A stretch of 64,000 bases of DNA from Phaeobacter sp. B1627 (GCF_006265095.1 NZ_VCNK01000006.1:124001-188000), one strand, 5' to 3'; counted from the first letter of the stretch, positions 43,215 to 52,088 are shown. A program made the numbers and translations. Notes: generated from the letters alone by a model not told the origin.

Positions 43215-45176
43215 ATGACGCGCCTTTCCAGACCCGACCTTGATCCGGTGACCTTCGAAGTACTGAAAAACTCCTTCATCACCTCCGTCGATCAAATGGC
43301 AGAACAGATGCTGCGGACCTGCTATTCCTTTGTGATCTACAACCGCGATTTCTCGAACGGTTTGCATGATGCCGATGGCAACTGTGTGGCCCAGGGCAAC
43401 TCGGATATCGCCGTGCATGTGGGCACGCTGCATTACACCTGCAAGGATGTCATCCGCGCGTTCAAGGGGGACATGTATCCCGGCGATGTCTATGCGATCA
43501 ACGATCCCTATGCGGGCGGGACCCATTTCAGCGACGTGCGCCTGATCCGGCCGATTTTCGACGAGGAAACGCTGATCGGCTTTTCGCAGTCCAACGGGCA
43601 TTGGTCTGATCTCGGCGGATCGGTGCCCGGCTCCTTCAACGTTGCGGCCCACGAGATGTTTGGCGAGGCAGTCCGGATCACGCCGATCCGACTGTTCCAC
43701 AAGGGGAAATTCTGCGCTGATGTGGCCAATATGATCGCGGCCAACACGCGCGACCCTGCATCCATCATCGGTGATATCCACTCACAGGCGCAGGCCACAC
43801 AGGTCGCGGAGCGCGAACTTCAGCGCCTTGTGGGGAAATATGGTCGCGGGCAGGTGACACAGGGCATGGAGGAGGTACAGGACTATGTAGAACGTGCCGT
43901 GCGTCAGCGCATCTCGGGCTTGCCCGACGGAACCTGGGAGGCGGTGGATTACATCGACCGCGATCCGGGCGCCGGCGAAGGGATGATCCCGATCCATATA
44001 AAGATGACAATCAAGGGCGATGAGATCCTCTATGATTTTGAGGGCAGCCACCCGACGATATCGTCAATCTACAACTCGGCGCATGGGGCCACTTTCTCGG
44101 CCGTGGTGGCGGGGATGAAGACTTTTTTCCCGGATCTTCCGCTCAATAGCGGTTTTTACCGCATGGTCACGATCAAGGCGCCCCGGAACAGCGTGGTGAG
44201 TGCGGAATGGCCTGTCGCTGTCACCGGCTTCCTGATGCCATTCGAAAAGATCATGAATGCCATTTTCGAGATGTGGTCGCAGATCATGCCAGAGCGCGCC
44301 ATCGCTTGCGCCTTCAATCTTGAATACCTGCTTGCCGGGGGCAATGACCTGCGCAAGGCGGAGAAGCCGATCTATATGTTCTATGAATGGCTTCCCGGAG
44401 GCTGGGGCGGGCGCAATGGCAAGGACGGCAGCGACGTCACGACCGCCTGTTTCGGGACTGGTCTGATGTCGCAGCCCTCAGAGGGCAACGAGCGGGTGAA
44501 CCCGACGCGGGCGGATGAATTCCAGATCAAACAGGACAGCGCCGGGCCGGGCAAGTGGCGCGGTGGTGCGGGGGTCATCAAGGCCTCGACGCTGCTGGAG
44601 GCCGACAATACCGTGATATCCTATATCTGCGACCGCGAGCGCGCGGTCGTCTGGGGTGTCGAGGGCGGCCTGCCGTCCATGCCGCATGGTCTGATGGTCG
44701 AACATGCGGACACCGCCGAGCAGCACTGGCTGGGTTCGGTCTTCTCCAACTACAAGATCAGGAGCGGCGACAAGTTCACCCGCCCCACCGCCGGCGGCGG
44801 CGGATACGGCGATCCGTTGCAACGTGATCCGGAACGGGTGCGTCAGGATGTGATCGACGAATACGTCTCGGTCGCACGGGCCAAGACGGACTACGGCGTG
44901 GTGATCCGGGTCAACGACGCCGATCTGCTGGATTACGACGTGGACAGCGCGGCAACGGACCGGGCCCGTGCGCATATCCGCGCAAACCGCGTCGCCTGGG
45001 CACGCATGGATCCAGAGGACGTGTCGCGGATGTATCGCGACGGTGAAATCGATGAGATGGACGCCGTGCGCCAATACGCGGTTATCCTCGACTGGGGCAG
45101 CGGCGCCTTGATGCCCAGATCAACGCAGCAATTCCGCGAGAGCTTTGAGCGGCGGTCGGTCGCACATTGGACTTGA
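43215..45176 (+). CDS. Hydantoinase/oxoprolinase subunit B (HyuB)
   Basis: This 653-residue second subunit of the ATP-dependent hydantoinase family has DPVTFEVLKNSFITSVDQMAE at the start, GDVYAINDPYAGGTHFSDV, GHWSDLGGSVPGSFN, WGGRNGKDGSDV and the C-terminal Gly-rich TAGGGGYGDPLQRDPERV. The gene is coupled to hyuA by a 3-base gap. A large hairpin follows at 45183. The pair offers a second ring-opening route beside PxpABC, 4 kb away in the opposite orientation. Confidence 0.94.
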   Translation: MTRLSRPDLDPVTFEVLKNSFITSVDQMAEQMLRTCYSFVIYNRDFSNGLHDADGNCVAQGNSDIAVHVGTLHYTCKDVIRAFKGDMYPGDVYAINDPYAGGTHFSDVRLIRPIFDEETLIGFSQSNGHWSDLGGSVPGSFNVAAHEMFGEAVRITPIRLFHKGKFCADVANMIAANTRDPASIIGDIHSQAQATQVAERELQRLVGKYGRGQVTQGMEEVQDYVERAVRQRISGLPDGTWEAVDYIDRDPGAGEGMIPIHIKMTIKGDEILYDFEGSHPTISSIYNSAHGATFSAVVAGMKTFFPDLPLNSGFYRMVTIKAPRNSVVSAEWPVAVTGFLMPFEKIMNAIFEMWSQIMPERAIACAFNLEYLLAGGNDLRKAEKPIYMFYEWLPGGWGGRNGKDGSDVTTACFGTGLMSQPSEGNERVNPTRADEFQIKQDSAGPGKWRGGAGVIKASTLLEADNTVISYICDRERAVVWGVEGGLPSMPHGLMVEHADTAEQHWLGSVFSNYKIRSGDKFTRPTAGGGGYGDPLQRDPERVRQDVIDEYVSVARAKTDYGVVIRVNDADLLDYDVDSAATDRARAHIRANRVAWARMDPEDVSRMYRDGEIDEMDAVRQYAVILDWGSGALMPRSTQQFRESFERRSVAHWT

Positions 45177-45182
45177 GACAGA

Positions 45183-45225
45183 GGCACAGGCCGAATTTCG
45201 GCCGAATTTCCGGGCGGCCTGTGCC
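45183..45225. terminator. Hairpin between convergent hyuB and ugpC, likely bidirectional terminator
   Basis: GGCACAGGCC (45183-45192) and GGCCTGTGCC (45216-45225) form a perfect 10-base stem. The loop contains the smaller dyad CCGAATTTCGG. There is no long T run on either side. It sits 7 bases after hyuB and 140 bases before the end of ugpC, a place suited to stop both transcripts. Confidence 0.5.
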
Positions 45226-45365
45226 AGTGATGTTTCTCGTGAGCGCCAGGGGGGCGGGCCGGGGCGGCGCGGCAGGCCGGAGTGGCAGGCCGGAGAGGCT
45301 GTGCGGCACAAAGTTGCGCCCGGGTCTCACCGCCAAGCCGCCAGGCACCCACCGCCCGCAGGGGC

Positions 45366-46415
45366 TCAGATCCGGGTGCCGCGTTCCGGGTGGAAGAAAT
45401 GTATGCGGTCGCGGGGGAGCGTGATCGGCTGCGCCCCTAGACCTGCAACCTCGTCCTTGCCGATGCTGAGGGAAAACGGCTGCCCCCCCAGTTTTCCATG
45501 CAGCAGACGATGCGCGCCGAGCTCCTCGATGATCTCGACATGCAGCATCATAGACCCGTCACCACCGAGACGCACATCCTCCGGGCGGAACCCCACAAGG
45601 ACGCTATCGGTTGCGACGGCGGGCGCGGCGAAGGGCAGGTGGGTCTCCTCCCCGAGCGTCAGCACCCCGTCGGCGATATGGGCCTGCATCAGGTTCATCG
45701 GGGGCGCCCCCATGAAACCGGCAACAAAGGTGGAGGCGGGATGCTCGTATATTTCCGTCGGCGTCCCGATCTGTTCCACCCGACCACCGTTCAGGACAAT
45801 GATGCGGTCCGCCATCGTCATGGCTTCGACCTGATCATGGGTCACATAGACGGAGGTGACGCCAAGGCGCTGTTGCAGCGCGCGGATCTCGATCCGCATC
45901 TGGTTGCGGAGCTTTGCATCGAGGTTCGACAGCGGCTCGTCAAACAGAAACAGTTCCGGATCACGCACGATGGCGCGGCCCATGGCCACGCGTTGACGCT
46001 GACCGCCGGAGAGCTGGCTGGGGCGGCGGTCAAGATAGTCGCCAAGGTTCAGGATCCGGGCCGCCTCCTGCACCTTGGTGTCGATTTCGGCCTTGCTTGC
46101 ACCGCGGTTCTTGAGCCCGTAGCCCATGTTCTTTGCGACGCTCATATGGGGGTAGAGCGCGTAGTTCTGAAAGACCATCGCGATATTGCGGTCTGCGGGA
46201 TCGCGGTCGTTCACGACTTCGCGGCCGATGGAGAGTGCCCCGTCGGTGATGTCCTCAAGCCCCGCGATCATCCGCAACAAGGTGGATTTGCCGCAGCCCG
46301 ACGGGCCGACCAGCACGACCAGCTCGCCGTCGGGGATTTCTACACTGCAGGGATGCACGGCTTCGTGTCCGTTGGGGTAGGTCTTGCGGACACGGTCCAG
46401 GGTTACCTGTGCCAT
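45366..46415 (-). CDS. ugpC: ABC importer ATPase, UgpC/MalK type
   Basis: This 349-residue ATPase of the carbohydrate-uptake CUT1 type energises the glycerol-3-phosphate importer. Walker A is GPSGCGKST (38-46), Q-loop FQNYALYPHM, signature LSGGQRQR, Walker B LFLFDEPLSNLDAK, and the H-loop VTHDQVEAMTMADR. A MalK-like regulatory OB domain follows, with VLVGFRPEDVRL. It is the last gene of a four-gene operon. The assignment to glycerol-3-phosphate rests on the binding protein; other sugar phosphates cannot be excluded. Confidence 0.9.
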   Translation of the reverse strand: MAQVTLDRVRKTYPNGHEAVHPCSVEIPDGELVVLVGPSGCGKSTLLRMIAGLEDITDGALSIGREVVNDRDPADRNIAMVFQNYALYPHMSVAKNMGYGLKNRGASKAEIDTKVQEAARILNLGDYLDRRPSQLSGGQRQRVAMGRAIVRDPELFLFDEPLSNLDAKLRNQMRIEIRALQQRLGVTSVYVTHDQVEAMTMADRIIVLNGGRVEQIGTPTEIYEHPASTFVAGFMGAPPMNLMQAHIADGVLTLGEETHLPFAAPAVATDSVLVGFRPEDVRLGGDGSMMLHVEIIEELGAHRLLHGKLGGQPFSLSIGKDEVAGLGAQPITLPRDRIHFFHPERGTRI

Positions 46416-46427
46416 TGGTTCTATTCC

Positions 46428-47339
46428 TTATTTATCGGATTCCGTGAGGCCCTTGACGAACCAGCTCTGGAAGAAAATGACGATCAGCACCGGCGGGATC
46501 ATCGCGATCAGCGACAGGGCCAGCGCCTTGCCGTACTCGGGGATCATGGCTCCGGTCTGACTCAGCACCTGCACGATCTGTTTGATGCCACGCACGAGGG
46601 TGAACATGCCTTCATCGGTGGTGATCAGGGTCGGCCAGAGATACTGGTTCCAGCCGTAGACGAACATGATGATGAAGATGGCGGCAATCATCGTCCGGCT
46701 CAGCGGCACGAGGATATCGATGAAAAACTTCACCGGCCCGGCGCCGTCGATCCGCGCGGCCTCCACCAGTTCCTCGGGGATCGAGCGGAAGAACTGTCGA
46801 AAGAAAAACGTCCCCGTCGCCGAGGCGATCAGCGGAACGATGAGACCGGTATAGGTATTGGCCAGCCCCATGCTCTGGATCGCCTCGTAGGACGGCAGGA
46901 TGCGTACCTCCAGCGGCAGCAGCAATGTCGTGAAGATGATCCAGAACGCAAAGGTCGCGAACCTCAGCCGGAAATAGACAATGGCATAGGCCGCCATCAT
47001 CGAGATCACGATCTTGCCGATCGCAAAGCCAAGGCCGAGGATCATCGAATTCATCAGCATCCGTGTGCCGGTGATGGTTTTGGTGAAGCCGGAGGCCTCG
47101 AACATGGCCGCCTCGAAGTTCTCCAGCATCTGACCTTCGAACCCGAATTGCAGCCCGTTCTTGACGATGTCGGCATCCTCGAAGCTAGTCGTCATCAAAA
47201 CCAGCACAATGGGAAACACCATCAACAAGGCGCCCGCCACAAGGATGGCATGGTCGCCAATGTGGCGCAGTTTGATCCGAGGTCGCCGCCGCACAGGTGT
47301 TGCGGAGAAGACATCGCCCGATTGGGTTATATCTGCCAT
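46428..47339 (-). CDS. ugpE: sn-glycerol-3-phosphate-type ABC permease UgpE
   Basis: This 303-residue permease of the CUT1/MalG family has six membrane segments. The EAA loop reads PEELVEAARIDGAGPVKFF, ahead of the second permease gene's partner loop. A poorly conserved cytosolic N-terminus (DVFSATPVRRRPRIK) precedes the first membrane helix. It sits 13 bases after ugpA and 12 bases before ugpC. Confidence 0.9.
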   Translation of the reverse strand: MADITQSGDVFSATPVRRRPRIKLRHIGDHAILVAGALLMVFPIVLVLMTTSFEDADIVKNGLQFGFEGQMLENFEAAMFEASGFTKTITGTRMLMNSMILGLGFAIGKIVISMMAAYAIVYFRLRFATFAFWIIFTTLLLPLEVRILPSYEAIQSMGLANTYTGLIVPLIASATGTFFFRQFFRSIPEELVEAARIDGAGPVKFFIDILVPLSRTMIAAIFIIMFVYGWNQYLWPTLITTDEGMFTLVRGIKQIVQVLSQTGAMIPEYGKALALSLIAMIPPVLIVIFFQSWFVKGLTESDK

Positions 47340-47352
47340 GGTCGCGTCCCCC

Positions 47353-48234
47353 TCAGGTGTAATGAATCCGGCGTTCGATCAGCCGGAATTGAAAGACGGT
47401 GAGCACAAGGACGAGGATCATCAGAATGACCGACTGCGCCGAGGATCCACCAAGATCGTTGCCACGGAACCCATCGACGAACACCTTGTAGACCAATGTG
47501 ACCGGGTTGTTGCCCGGTTCGGAGCGCACCAGCGTGTCGACGATGCCGAACGTGTCAAACAGGGCGTAGGTGATGTTGATGATCAACAAGAAGAAGGCGG
47601 TCGGCGCCAACAGCGGGAATGTGACGTCCCAGAACCGCCCCGTGGCCGAGCGGTTGTCGATCAAGGCGGCCTCGCGCACGGCTTTTGGAATCGACTGCAG
47701 CCCGGAGAGGAAGAAGATGAAATTCACCGGGATCTGCTTCCAGACCGCGACGATCACCATCGCCGTGGCGGTCGAGTTGAAGTCGGCTCCAAGGCGAAAC
47801 TCCCAGCCGAAGGCCTGAAACATTTCAGTCAGCGGGCCGTTGCGCTGGTCAAAAAACATCAACCCCATAAAGCCCGCAACCGGTGGCGCGATCGCATAGA
47901 CCCACATCAGCAACGTGCGATAGGACTTTGCCCCCCGGATGACCGTATCGGCTTTCACCGCCAACAAAAGCGCCAGTGCGAGCGAGAAGAACGTGACCAG
48001 CACCGTATAGATCACCGTGAAACGCGCCACCTTGGCGTATTCGACATTGGTCATCAGGTCCGTGTAATTCTCCAACCCGACGAAGGTGGATCCGAACCCG
48101 AAGGGGTCCTGCAGATAGAATGAGGACTGCACTGCCCAGGCTGCAGGCCAGTAGAAAAAGATCGCGATGATCATCAACTGCGGCAGCAAAAGCGCTACGG
48201 GCAGCCAGACGGTGGTAAATCCGGCACGTTTCAT
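47353..48234 (-). CDS. ugpA: sn-glycerol-3-phosphate-type ABC permease UgpA
   Basis: This 293-residue permease of the CUT1/MalF family in short form has six membrane segments. It begins KRAGFTTVWLPVALLLPQL, and has SSFYLQDPFGFGSTFVGLENY and an EAA loop with PKAVREAALIDNRSATGRF. It pairs with UgpE. The gene follows ugpB after 74 bases that hold a strong hairpin, as is common where the binding protein must be made in excess. Confidence 0.9.
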   Translation of the reverse strand: MKRAGFTTVWLPVALLLPQLMIIAIFFYWPAAWAVQSSFYLQDPFGFGSTFVGLENYTDLMTNVEYAKVARFTVIYTVLVTFFSLALALLLAVKADTVIRGAKSYRTLLMWVYAIAPPVAGFMGLMFFDQRNGPLTEMFQAFGWEFRLGADFNSTATAMVIVAVWKQIPVNFIFFLSGLQSIPKAVREAALIDNRSATGRFWDVTFPLLAPTAFFLLIINITYALFDTFGIVDTLVRSEPGNNPVTLVYKVFVDGFRGNDLGGSSAQSVILMILVLVLTVFQFRLIERRIHYT

Positions 48235-48262
48235 GAGTGGTCTTTCATCGGCAAAAGAATGA

Positions 48263-48293
48263 GGACACCCCGCGCAAGCCGCGCAGGGTGTCC
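48263..48293 (-). terminator. Hairpin between ugpB and ugpA (attenuator or mRNA stabiliser)
   Basis: GGACACCC (48263-48270) pairs with GGGTGTCC (48286-48293), with a further GCGC/GCGC pairing inside. No T run follows on the minus strand. The position just after the binding-protein gene suggests partial termination or protection of ugpB mRNA. Confidence 0.55.
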
Positions 48294-48308
48294 CGGGTTC
48301 AGGTCAGC

Positions 48309-49616
48309 TCAGCCCTGGGTCTTGGCAAAGCGGGCCAGCAGGTCGTTGGCTTCTTTTTCGATATTGGCAAACGCGTCCTCGACAGAGGTCTCGCCGGACA
48401 GGACACGGCCGTATTCACGGTTCATCACGTCGCGGATCTGGACGTAAAAGCCCATACGGTAGCCTTTGGTGTTCTCGCCACCGGGCAGCGACAGTTGCTG
48501 GATGCCGACTTCGGCGGCCGGGAAGCGATCGTAGTGGCCATCTGACTTGGCCAGCTCATAGGCCGCTTCGGTAATCGGCACATAGCCGGTTTCCTTGTGC
48601 CAGAAATACTGCACCTCAGGGGAGGTCAGATACTGGAAGAACCTGGCCGCGGCCTCGTTTTCTGCGGCATCATGACCGGACATCGCGAAGAGGGACGCAC
48701 CACCGATGAAGGTTTGCTTGGGCTCGGTGGTCACTGCTTCCCAATAGGGCAGCACAGTCGCGGAGAAGTCAAAGCCGAGGTCTTTTTTCATCAGGCCGCC
48801 AAAGGAGCCGGACGAGCCGATCCACATTGCGACTTCGCCTTCCTCAAACGGCGTGGCGTTATCGCCCCAGCCGGTGCCGTACCATTCAAACAGACCATTT
48901 TCCTTCCACTCGGTCAGTGCGGTGAAATGCGCCTTGATGGCATCGTTGTTGACGAGGATCTTGGTGCCTTCGGCGCCGCCATAGCCGTTGTCATTGGTGG
49001 CGAACGGCAGGTTGTGGCGGGACATGAAGTTTTCGGTGAAGATCCAGGGCAGGTGCGACTGAGACAGGGCGATATAGCCTGCGTCCTTCAGGGCCGGTGC
49101 GGTCACGGACTGGAATTCTTCCCAGGTCTTGGGGGCGGAAACGCCCGCTTTGGCAAGCGCGTCTTCGTTGAAATACATGATCGGCGAGGAGGAGTTGAAC
49201 GGCATGCCGATCATTTTTCCGTCGCTGTCGGCGTAGAAGTAGCGGACGCCGGAAATGTAGTCATTGATGTCGAAATCAACGCCGTTTTCGGTCAGCAGAT
49301 CCTGAACCGGAATGGTTGCACCCTTGGCACCGATCACGGTTGCGGCGCCTGCGTCGAAGACCTGCATGATGTTTGGCTGCTCACCGGCGCGGAAGGCGGC
49401 GATCCCGGCGGTCAGCGTCTCTTCGTAGGAGCCTTTGAAGACAGGAGTGATCTTGTAGTCGTCCTGCGAAGCGTTGAAATCTTCGGCAATCGTGTTCACG
49501 GTTTCGCCCAGCTGACCGCCCATCGCGTGCCACAGGGTGATTTCGGTTTCGGCCCAGGCTGCGGTGCCCGAAATGGCAACAGCGGCGTTCAGCGCTGCGA
49601 TTTTCCAGAATGTCAT
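48309..49616 (-). CDS. ugpB: sn-glycerol-3-phosphate-type substrate-binding protein UgpB
   Basis: This 435-residue periplasmic binding protein has a Sec signal peptide (residues 1-22, cut after AWA). The mature start ETEITLWHAMGGQLGETVN matches UgpB, as do VFKGSYEETLTAGIAAFRAG, PNIMQVFDAGAATV, MPFNSSSPIMYFN and GGASLFAMSGHD. UgpB binds glycerol-3-phosphate or glycerophosphodiesters, which release phosphate and glycerol in the cell. It is first in the operon. GGAGATG precedes the ATG closely. A single CTGTCAT (minus strand, 49703-49709) resembles one half of a Pho box, not enough to claim PhoB control. No ugpQ is seen. Confidence 0.92.
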   Translation of the reverse strand: MTFWKIAALNAAVAISGTAAWAETEITLWHAMGGQLGETVNTIAEDFNASQDDYKITPVFKGSYEETLTAGIAAFRAGEQPNIMQVFDAGAATVIGAKGATIPVQDLLTENGVDFDINDYISGVRYFYADSDGKMIGMPFNSSSPIMYFNEDALAKAGVSAPKTWEEFQSVTAPALKDAGYIALSQSHLPWIFTENFMSRHNLPFATNDNGYGGAEGTKILVNNDAIKAHFTALTEWKENGLFEWYGTGWGDNATPFEEGEVAMWIGSSGSFGGLMKKDLGFDFSATVLPYWEAVTTEPKQTFIGGASLFAMSGHDAAENEAAARFFQYLTSPEVQYFWHKETGYVPITEAAYELAKSDGHYDRFPAAEVGIQQLSLPGGENTKGYRMGFYVQIRDVMNREYGRVLSGETSVEDAFANIEKEANDLLARFAKTQG

Positions 49617-50001
49617 CTACATCTCCAAGTCTGATACCCCAAGAGCGGAGCGTGTTTCTTTGTTCGGACGCTTCCACACTGCCATCCTTTTCACTTCGGC
49701 AAATGACAGCGCGCGCGGCGGATCCCCCAGGCGTCTCTCCCCGGCAGAGCGCCTGCATTTTCCAATGCGGCCACTGCGCCGGGGATGATTCCGGGGACAC
49801 GTGTGCTCAGCTACAGATGTTGAATAACTCTTTTATGACAGGAGCCCGTTGCTGCGGCTGCTGCGGCGAGAACGGAGGCGGCTCGTGGCTACAGCGACGG
49901 CCTTGGCAGGAGCCCCGGCGGGTCGGGTGGTGGCTATTCAGCTTGACAGAGTTTCACCCCTTTGAAATTTTGCGCACACCGGCACGTGGGGGGAAGTTTG
50001 A
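49617..50001. other. Divergent intergenic region of ugpB and TAXI-type gene
   Basis: These 385 bases hold no gene. They must carry the ugpB promoter (minus strand) and that of the TAXI-type gene (plus strand, see 49943). The stretch 49845-49880 is a run of GCTGCG-like triplets without clear meaning. Confidence 0.5.
49943..49971 (+). promoter_or_regulatory. Candidate sigma-70 promoter of the TAXI-type gene
   Basis: TTGACA at 49943-49948 is a perfect -35 box. A 17-base spacer leads to AATTTT at 49966-49971, a weak -10. Transcription would start near 49978, 24 bases before the ATG. The rest of the region is GC-rich, so the match stands out, but the -10 is poor. Confidence 0.4.
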
Positions 50002-50994
50002 ATGCGAGCGAGGATCAGGGCCCTGTCACTGTGCGTGGCAGCGTCAGTCACCTTTGGCGGCCTGACATCATCCCCGGCACAGGCAGAGGATTTCATTACA
50101 ATCGGAACCGGTTCGGTATCCGGGCTGTATTTCCCGTTGGGAACCGCGATGTGTCGTCTGGTCAACAAGGACCGTCGGCGCCATGGCATTCGCTGTACCG
50201 CGGATGAAACCAGTGGATCGCTGGACAATCTGCAGGCGCTGCGCGACGGGCGGCTGGATTTTGCCATCGTGCAGTCGGACTGGCAGGCCCGCGCCTATGA
50301 GGGCACGCCGCAGTTGTCGAACGGGGTGCCGTTCACTGATCTGCGCGCCCTGGTCTCCCTGCACTCCGAGGTGTTTACCGTGGTGGCCAGAGCGGATGCC
50401 GACATCGCCAGCTTTTCGGATCTGCGTGGCAAGCGGGTCAATATTGGCAATCCCGGCTCCGGTCAGCGGGCCACGATGGAGGTTCTGATGGCCGCCCTGC
50501 GCTGGGGCACCGACAGCTTTTCCGAAGTGCACGAACTCCCCGCCGAAGCGCAGTCCGCAGCGCTTTGTGCAGGTGCCTTCGACGCGATGGTGTTTGCGGT
50601 CGGCCATCCCTCCGCCTCTGTCGAAGAAGCAACCACGGCCTGCGATTCCGTCCTGGTGCCGCTGGATGATCTGCAAATTCGCGCCACGGTGGTTGACAGC
50701 GACGTCTATGAATTTGCCGAAATCCCCGGAAACCTCTATCGCGGCAACCCCGATCCGGTGAAATCCTTTGGCTTTGCCGCCACTTTGGTGACCACCCGGC
50801 AACAGAGCCTCCGGGTGGTCAATTCGCTGGTCCGCAGCATCATCAGCAATCTCGACAGCCTGAAGCGCGCACATCCGGCCTTTGCGTCCCTTGATGCGGC
50901 CGAAATGGTCGGCTCCTACCAGACGGCGCCGCTGCATCGTGCGGCGCGGGCCTATTTCCGCTCCGAAGGGTTGCTGGAACGCGCATCACCATAG
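50002..50994 (+). CDS. TAXI-family TRAP transporter solute-binding protein (orphan)
   Basis: This 330-residue exported binding protein of the TAXI family (COG2358) has a signal peptide at residues 1-28, cut after AQA. The mature protein begins EDFITIGTGSVSGLYFPLGTAMC, the typical family opening. Further blocks are TADETSGSLDNLQALRDGRLDFAIVQSD and GKRVNIGNPGSGQRATME. TAXI proteins normally feed a fused TRAP permease, but none lies in the neighbourhood, so it either serves a permease elsewhere or acts as a sensor. Its last 43 bases overlap the end of the convergent AttH-type gene. Confidence 0.92.
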   Translation: MRARIRALSLCVAASVTFGGLTSSPAQAEDFITIGTGSVSGLYFPLGTAMCRLVNKDRRRHGIRCTADETSGSLDNLQALRDGRLDFAIVQSDWQARAYEGTPQLSNGVPFTDLRALVSLHSEVFTVVARADADIASFSDLRGKRVNIGNPGSGQRATMEVLMAALRWGTDSFSEVHELPAEAQSAALCAGAFDAMVFAVGHPSASVEEATTACDSVLVPLDDLQIRATVVDSDVYEFAEIPGNLYRGNPDPVKSFGFAATLVTTRQQSLRVVNSLVRSIISNLDSLKRAHPAFASLDAAEMVGSYQTAPLHRAARAYFRSEGLLERASP

Positions 50995-52088
50995 CCCGTC
51001 ATTTCCAGGTATCCGGTTCCGCGATGGCTTCCCGATAGGGCAACCGGGCCTTCCCAATAGGAAAAGGATGTCCCCATCCAGGCACCGGGATTGAGGGCGG
51101 CAACCTCCACAGAGACTCCGCGCGTCGGGATTTCGACCTGCCAGAGCGTAGGGATGTCACGTCCGGCCACTCGTGACCACGAGACGGGTGTGGCGATGAA
51201 TTCAGCCGGGCTGAGCGGGGTGGTGGCTCCATCTGCGGTGATCCAGCTGCCGGAGGTGAAATCGCCGCGCTCGCCCCGCAACACGAACCCCATGACTTTT
51301 TCTCCGCTGTCAAAGCGCAACGAGAACCAGTCCCAGCCGCTTTGGTCCGCCGCCAGCGGCTGGCTGGACCATTCCCGGTCCAGCCAGGCCTCTCCGGTGA
51401 CCTCGACCGGACCATCTGGCAGCACCACGGTGCCGGTTACCCGATAGGCGGGCTGCGAGTAGTAGAAACTGGCCTGACCGTCCTCGGATTTCACCGAATA
51501 GCCGTTTTCCCCATGAAGAATGAGCGGTCCCTGCTGCTGCAGGGAAAGATCATAGGAGAACTCCGTGCCGCGCGCCGTGACCGAGAGGTTGTCCAGCGTG
51601 TCGTCCGCGGATGTCAGTGACCAATCATCGATCCACGCAGAAAACGGATCGGTGACCACACCGGCCTGACCGATGCCACCCCGACCCAACCGCTCGGCGT
51701 AGCTGTGGGAGGTCGCGGTGGTCACTGCCGCTTGGCCCATCCAGATATGAGGATTTTTCCAGCCCTCCGGACCACCTGGACCACCTGGACTACCTGGGCC
51801 AGCTGGACCCTCCGGAACAAGGGCGGAGCGAAACAGCGTCCATTGCACGCCCAGATCCTCGCCGGAGGCGGTGCGCAGGTTGGCGGTCAGATACCACCAC
51901 TCCACCCGAAACCCCGGATGCGGGCCGTGATCAGCCGGGAACTGGAGCTGCCGCCCTCGGTCAGGGACGGCAAAACCCGCTGCGTCGCTGCCGAGATTGG
52001 CATAGCCCTGGCCTTGGGCCCGGCTCCACAGGATCAGCAGCATCAATCCTGCGAGGACAAAGACCCGAAAGGCCCTAGGGGCGATCAT
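50952..52088 (-). CDS. AttH/lipocalin-like (carotenoid 1,2-hydratase-fold) exported protein
   Basis: This 378-residue protein has an N-terminal hydrophobic signal (VFVLAGLMLLILWSRAQG). Its body is of the AttH/CrtC fold: FPADHGPHPGFRVEWWYLTANL, the paired WMGQAAVTTATSHSYAERL, GEAWLDREWSSQPL and WDWFSLRFDSGEKVMGFVLRG. Family members are exported and lie with an FtsX-type ABC exporter, as here; their chemistry is unknown. ATG 52088 is preferred, overlapping the permease stop by 14 bases; an upstream ATG at 52121 is possible. Near residue 105 it carries an unusual Pro/Gly tripeptide run (see the 51763 repeat). Confidence 0.88.
   Translation of the reverse strand: MIAPRAFRVFVLAGLMLLILWSRAQGQGYANLGSDAAGFAVPDRGRQLQFPADHGPHPGFRVEWWYLTANLRTASGEDLGVQWTLFRSALVPEGPAGPGSPGGPGGPEGWKNPHIWMGQAAVTTATSHSYAERLGRGGIGQAGVVTDPFSAWIDDWSLTSADDTLDNLSVTARGTEFSYDLSLQQQGPLILHGENGYSVKSEDGQASFYYSQPAYRVTGTVVLPDGPVEVTGEAWLDREWSSQPLAADQSGWDWFSLRFDSGEKVMGFVLRGERGDFTSGSWITADGATTPLSPAEFIATPVSWSRVAGRDIPTLWQVEIPTRGVSVEVAALNPGAWMGTSFSYWEGPVALSGSHRGTGYLEMTGYGDARSSNPSERK
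51763..51816 (-). repeat. Six 9-base units coding a Pro-Gly tripeptide run in the AttH-type gene
   Basis: On the plus strand the units are CCCTCCGGA, CCACCTGGA (twice), CTACCTGGG, CCAGCTGGA and CCCTCCGGA. Read on the minus strand they give the collagen-like run PEGPAGPGSPGGPGGPEG. The near-identity of neighbouring units points to recent slippage or duplication inside a loop of the protein. Confidence 0.85.

Noticed and set aside
42060-43781. A 573-codon open frame on the minus strand
   Set aside because: It is antisense to hyuA and hyuB, which are clear family members with intact motifs. Long antisense frames are expected in this GC-rich codon use, and the product has no recognisable domain.
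45498-47402. A 634-codon open frame on the plus strand
   Set aside because: It runs antisense across ugpC and ugpE. The His/Gln/Asp-rich product is typical of the reverse complement of real GC-rich genes.
49690-49715. Pho box before ugpB
   Set aside because: Only one CTGTCAT half-site is seen on the minus strand. The second 7-mer at the required 11-base spacing does not match.
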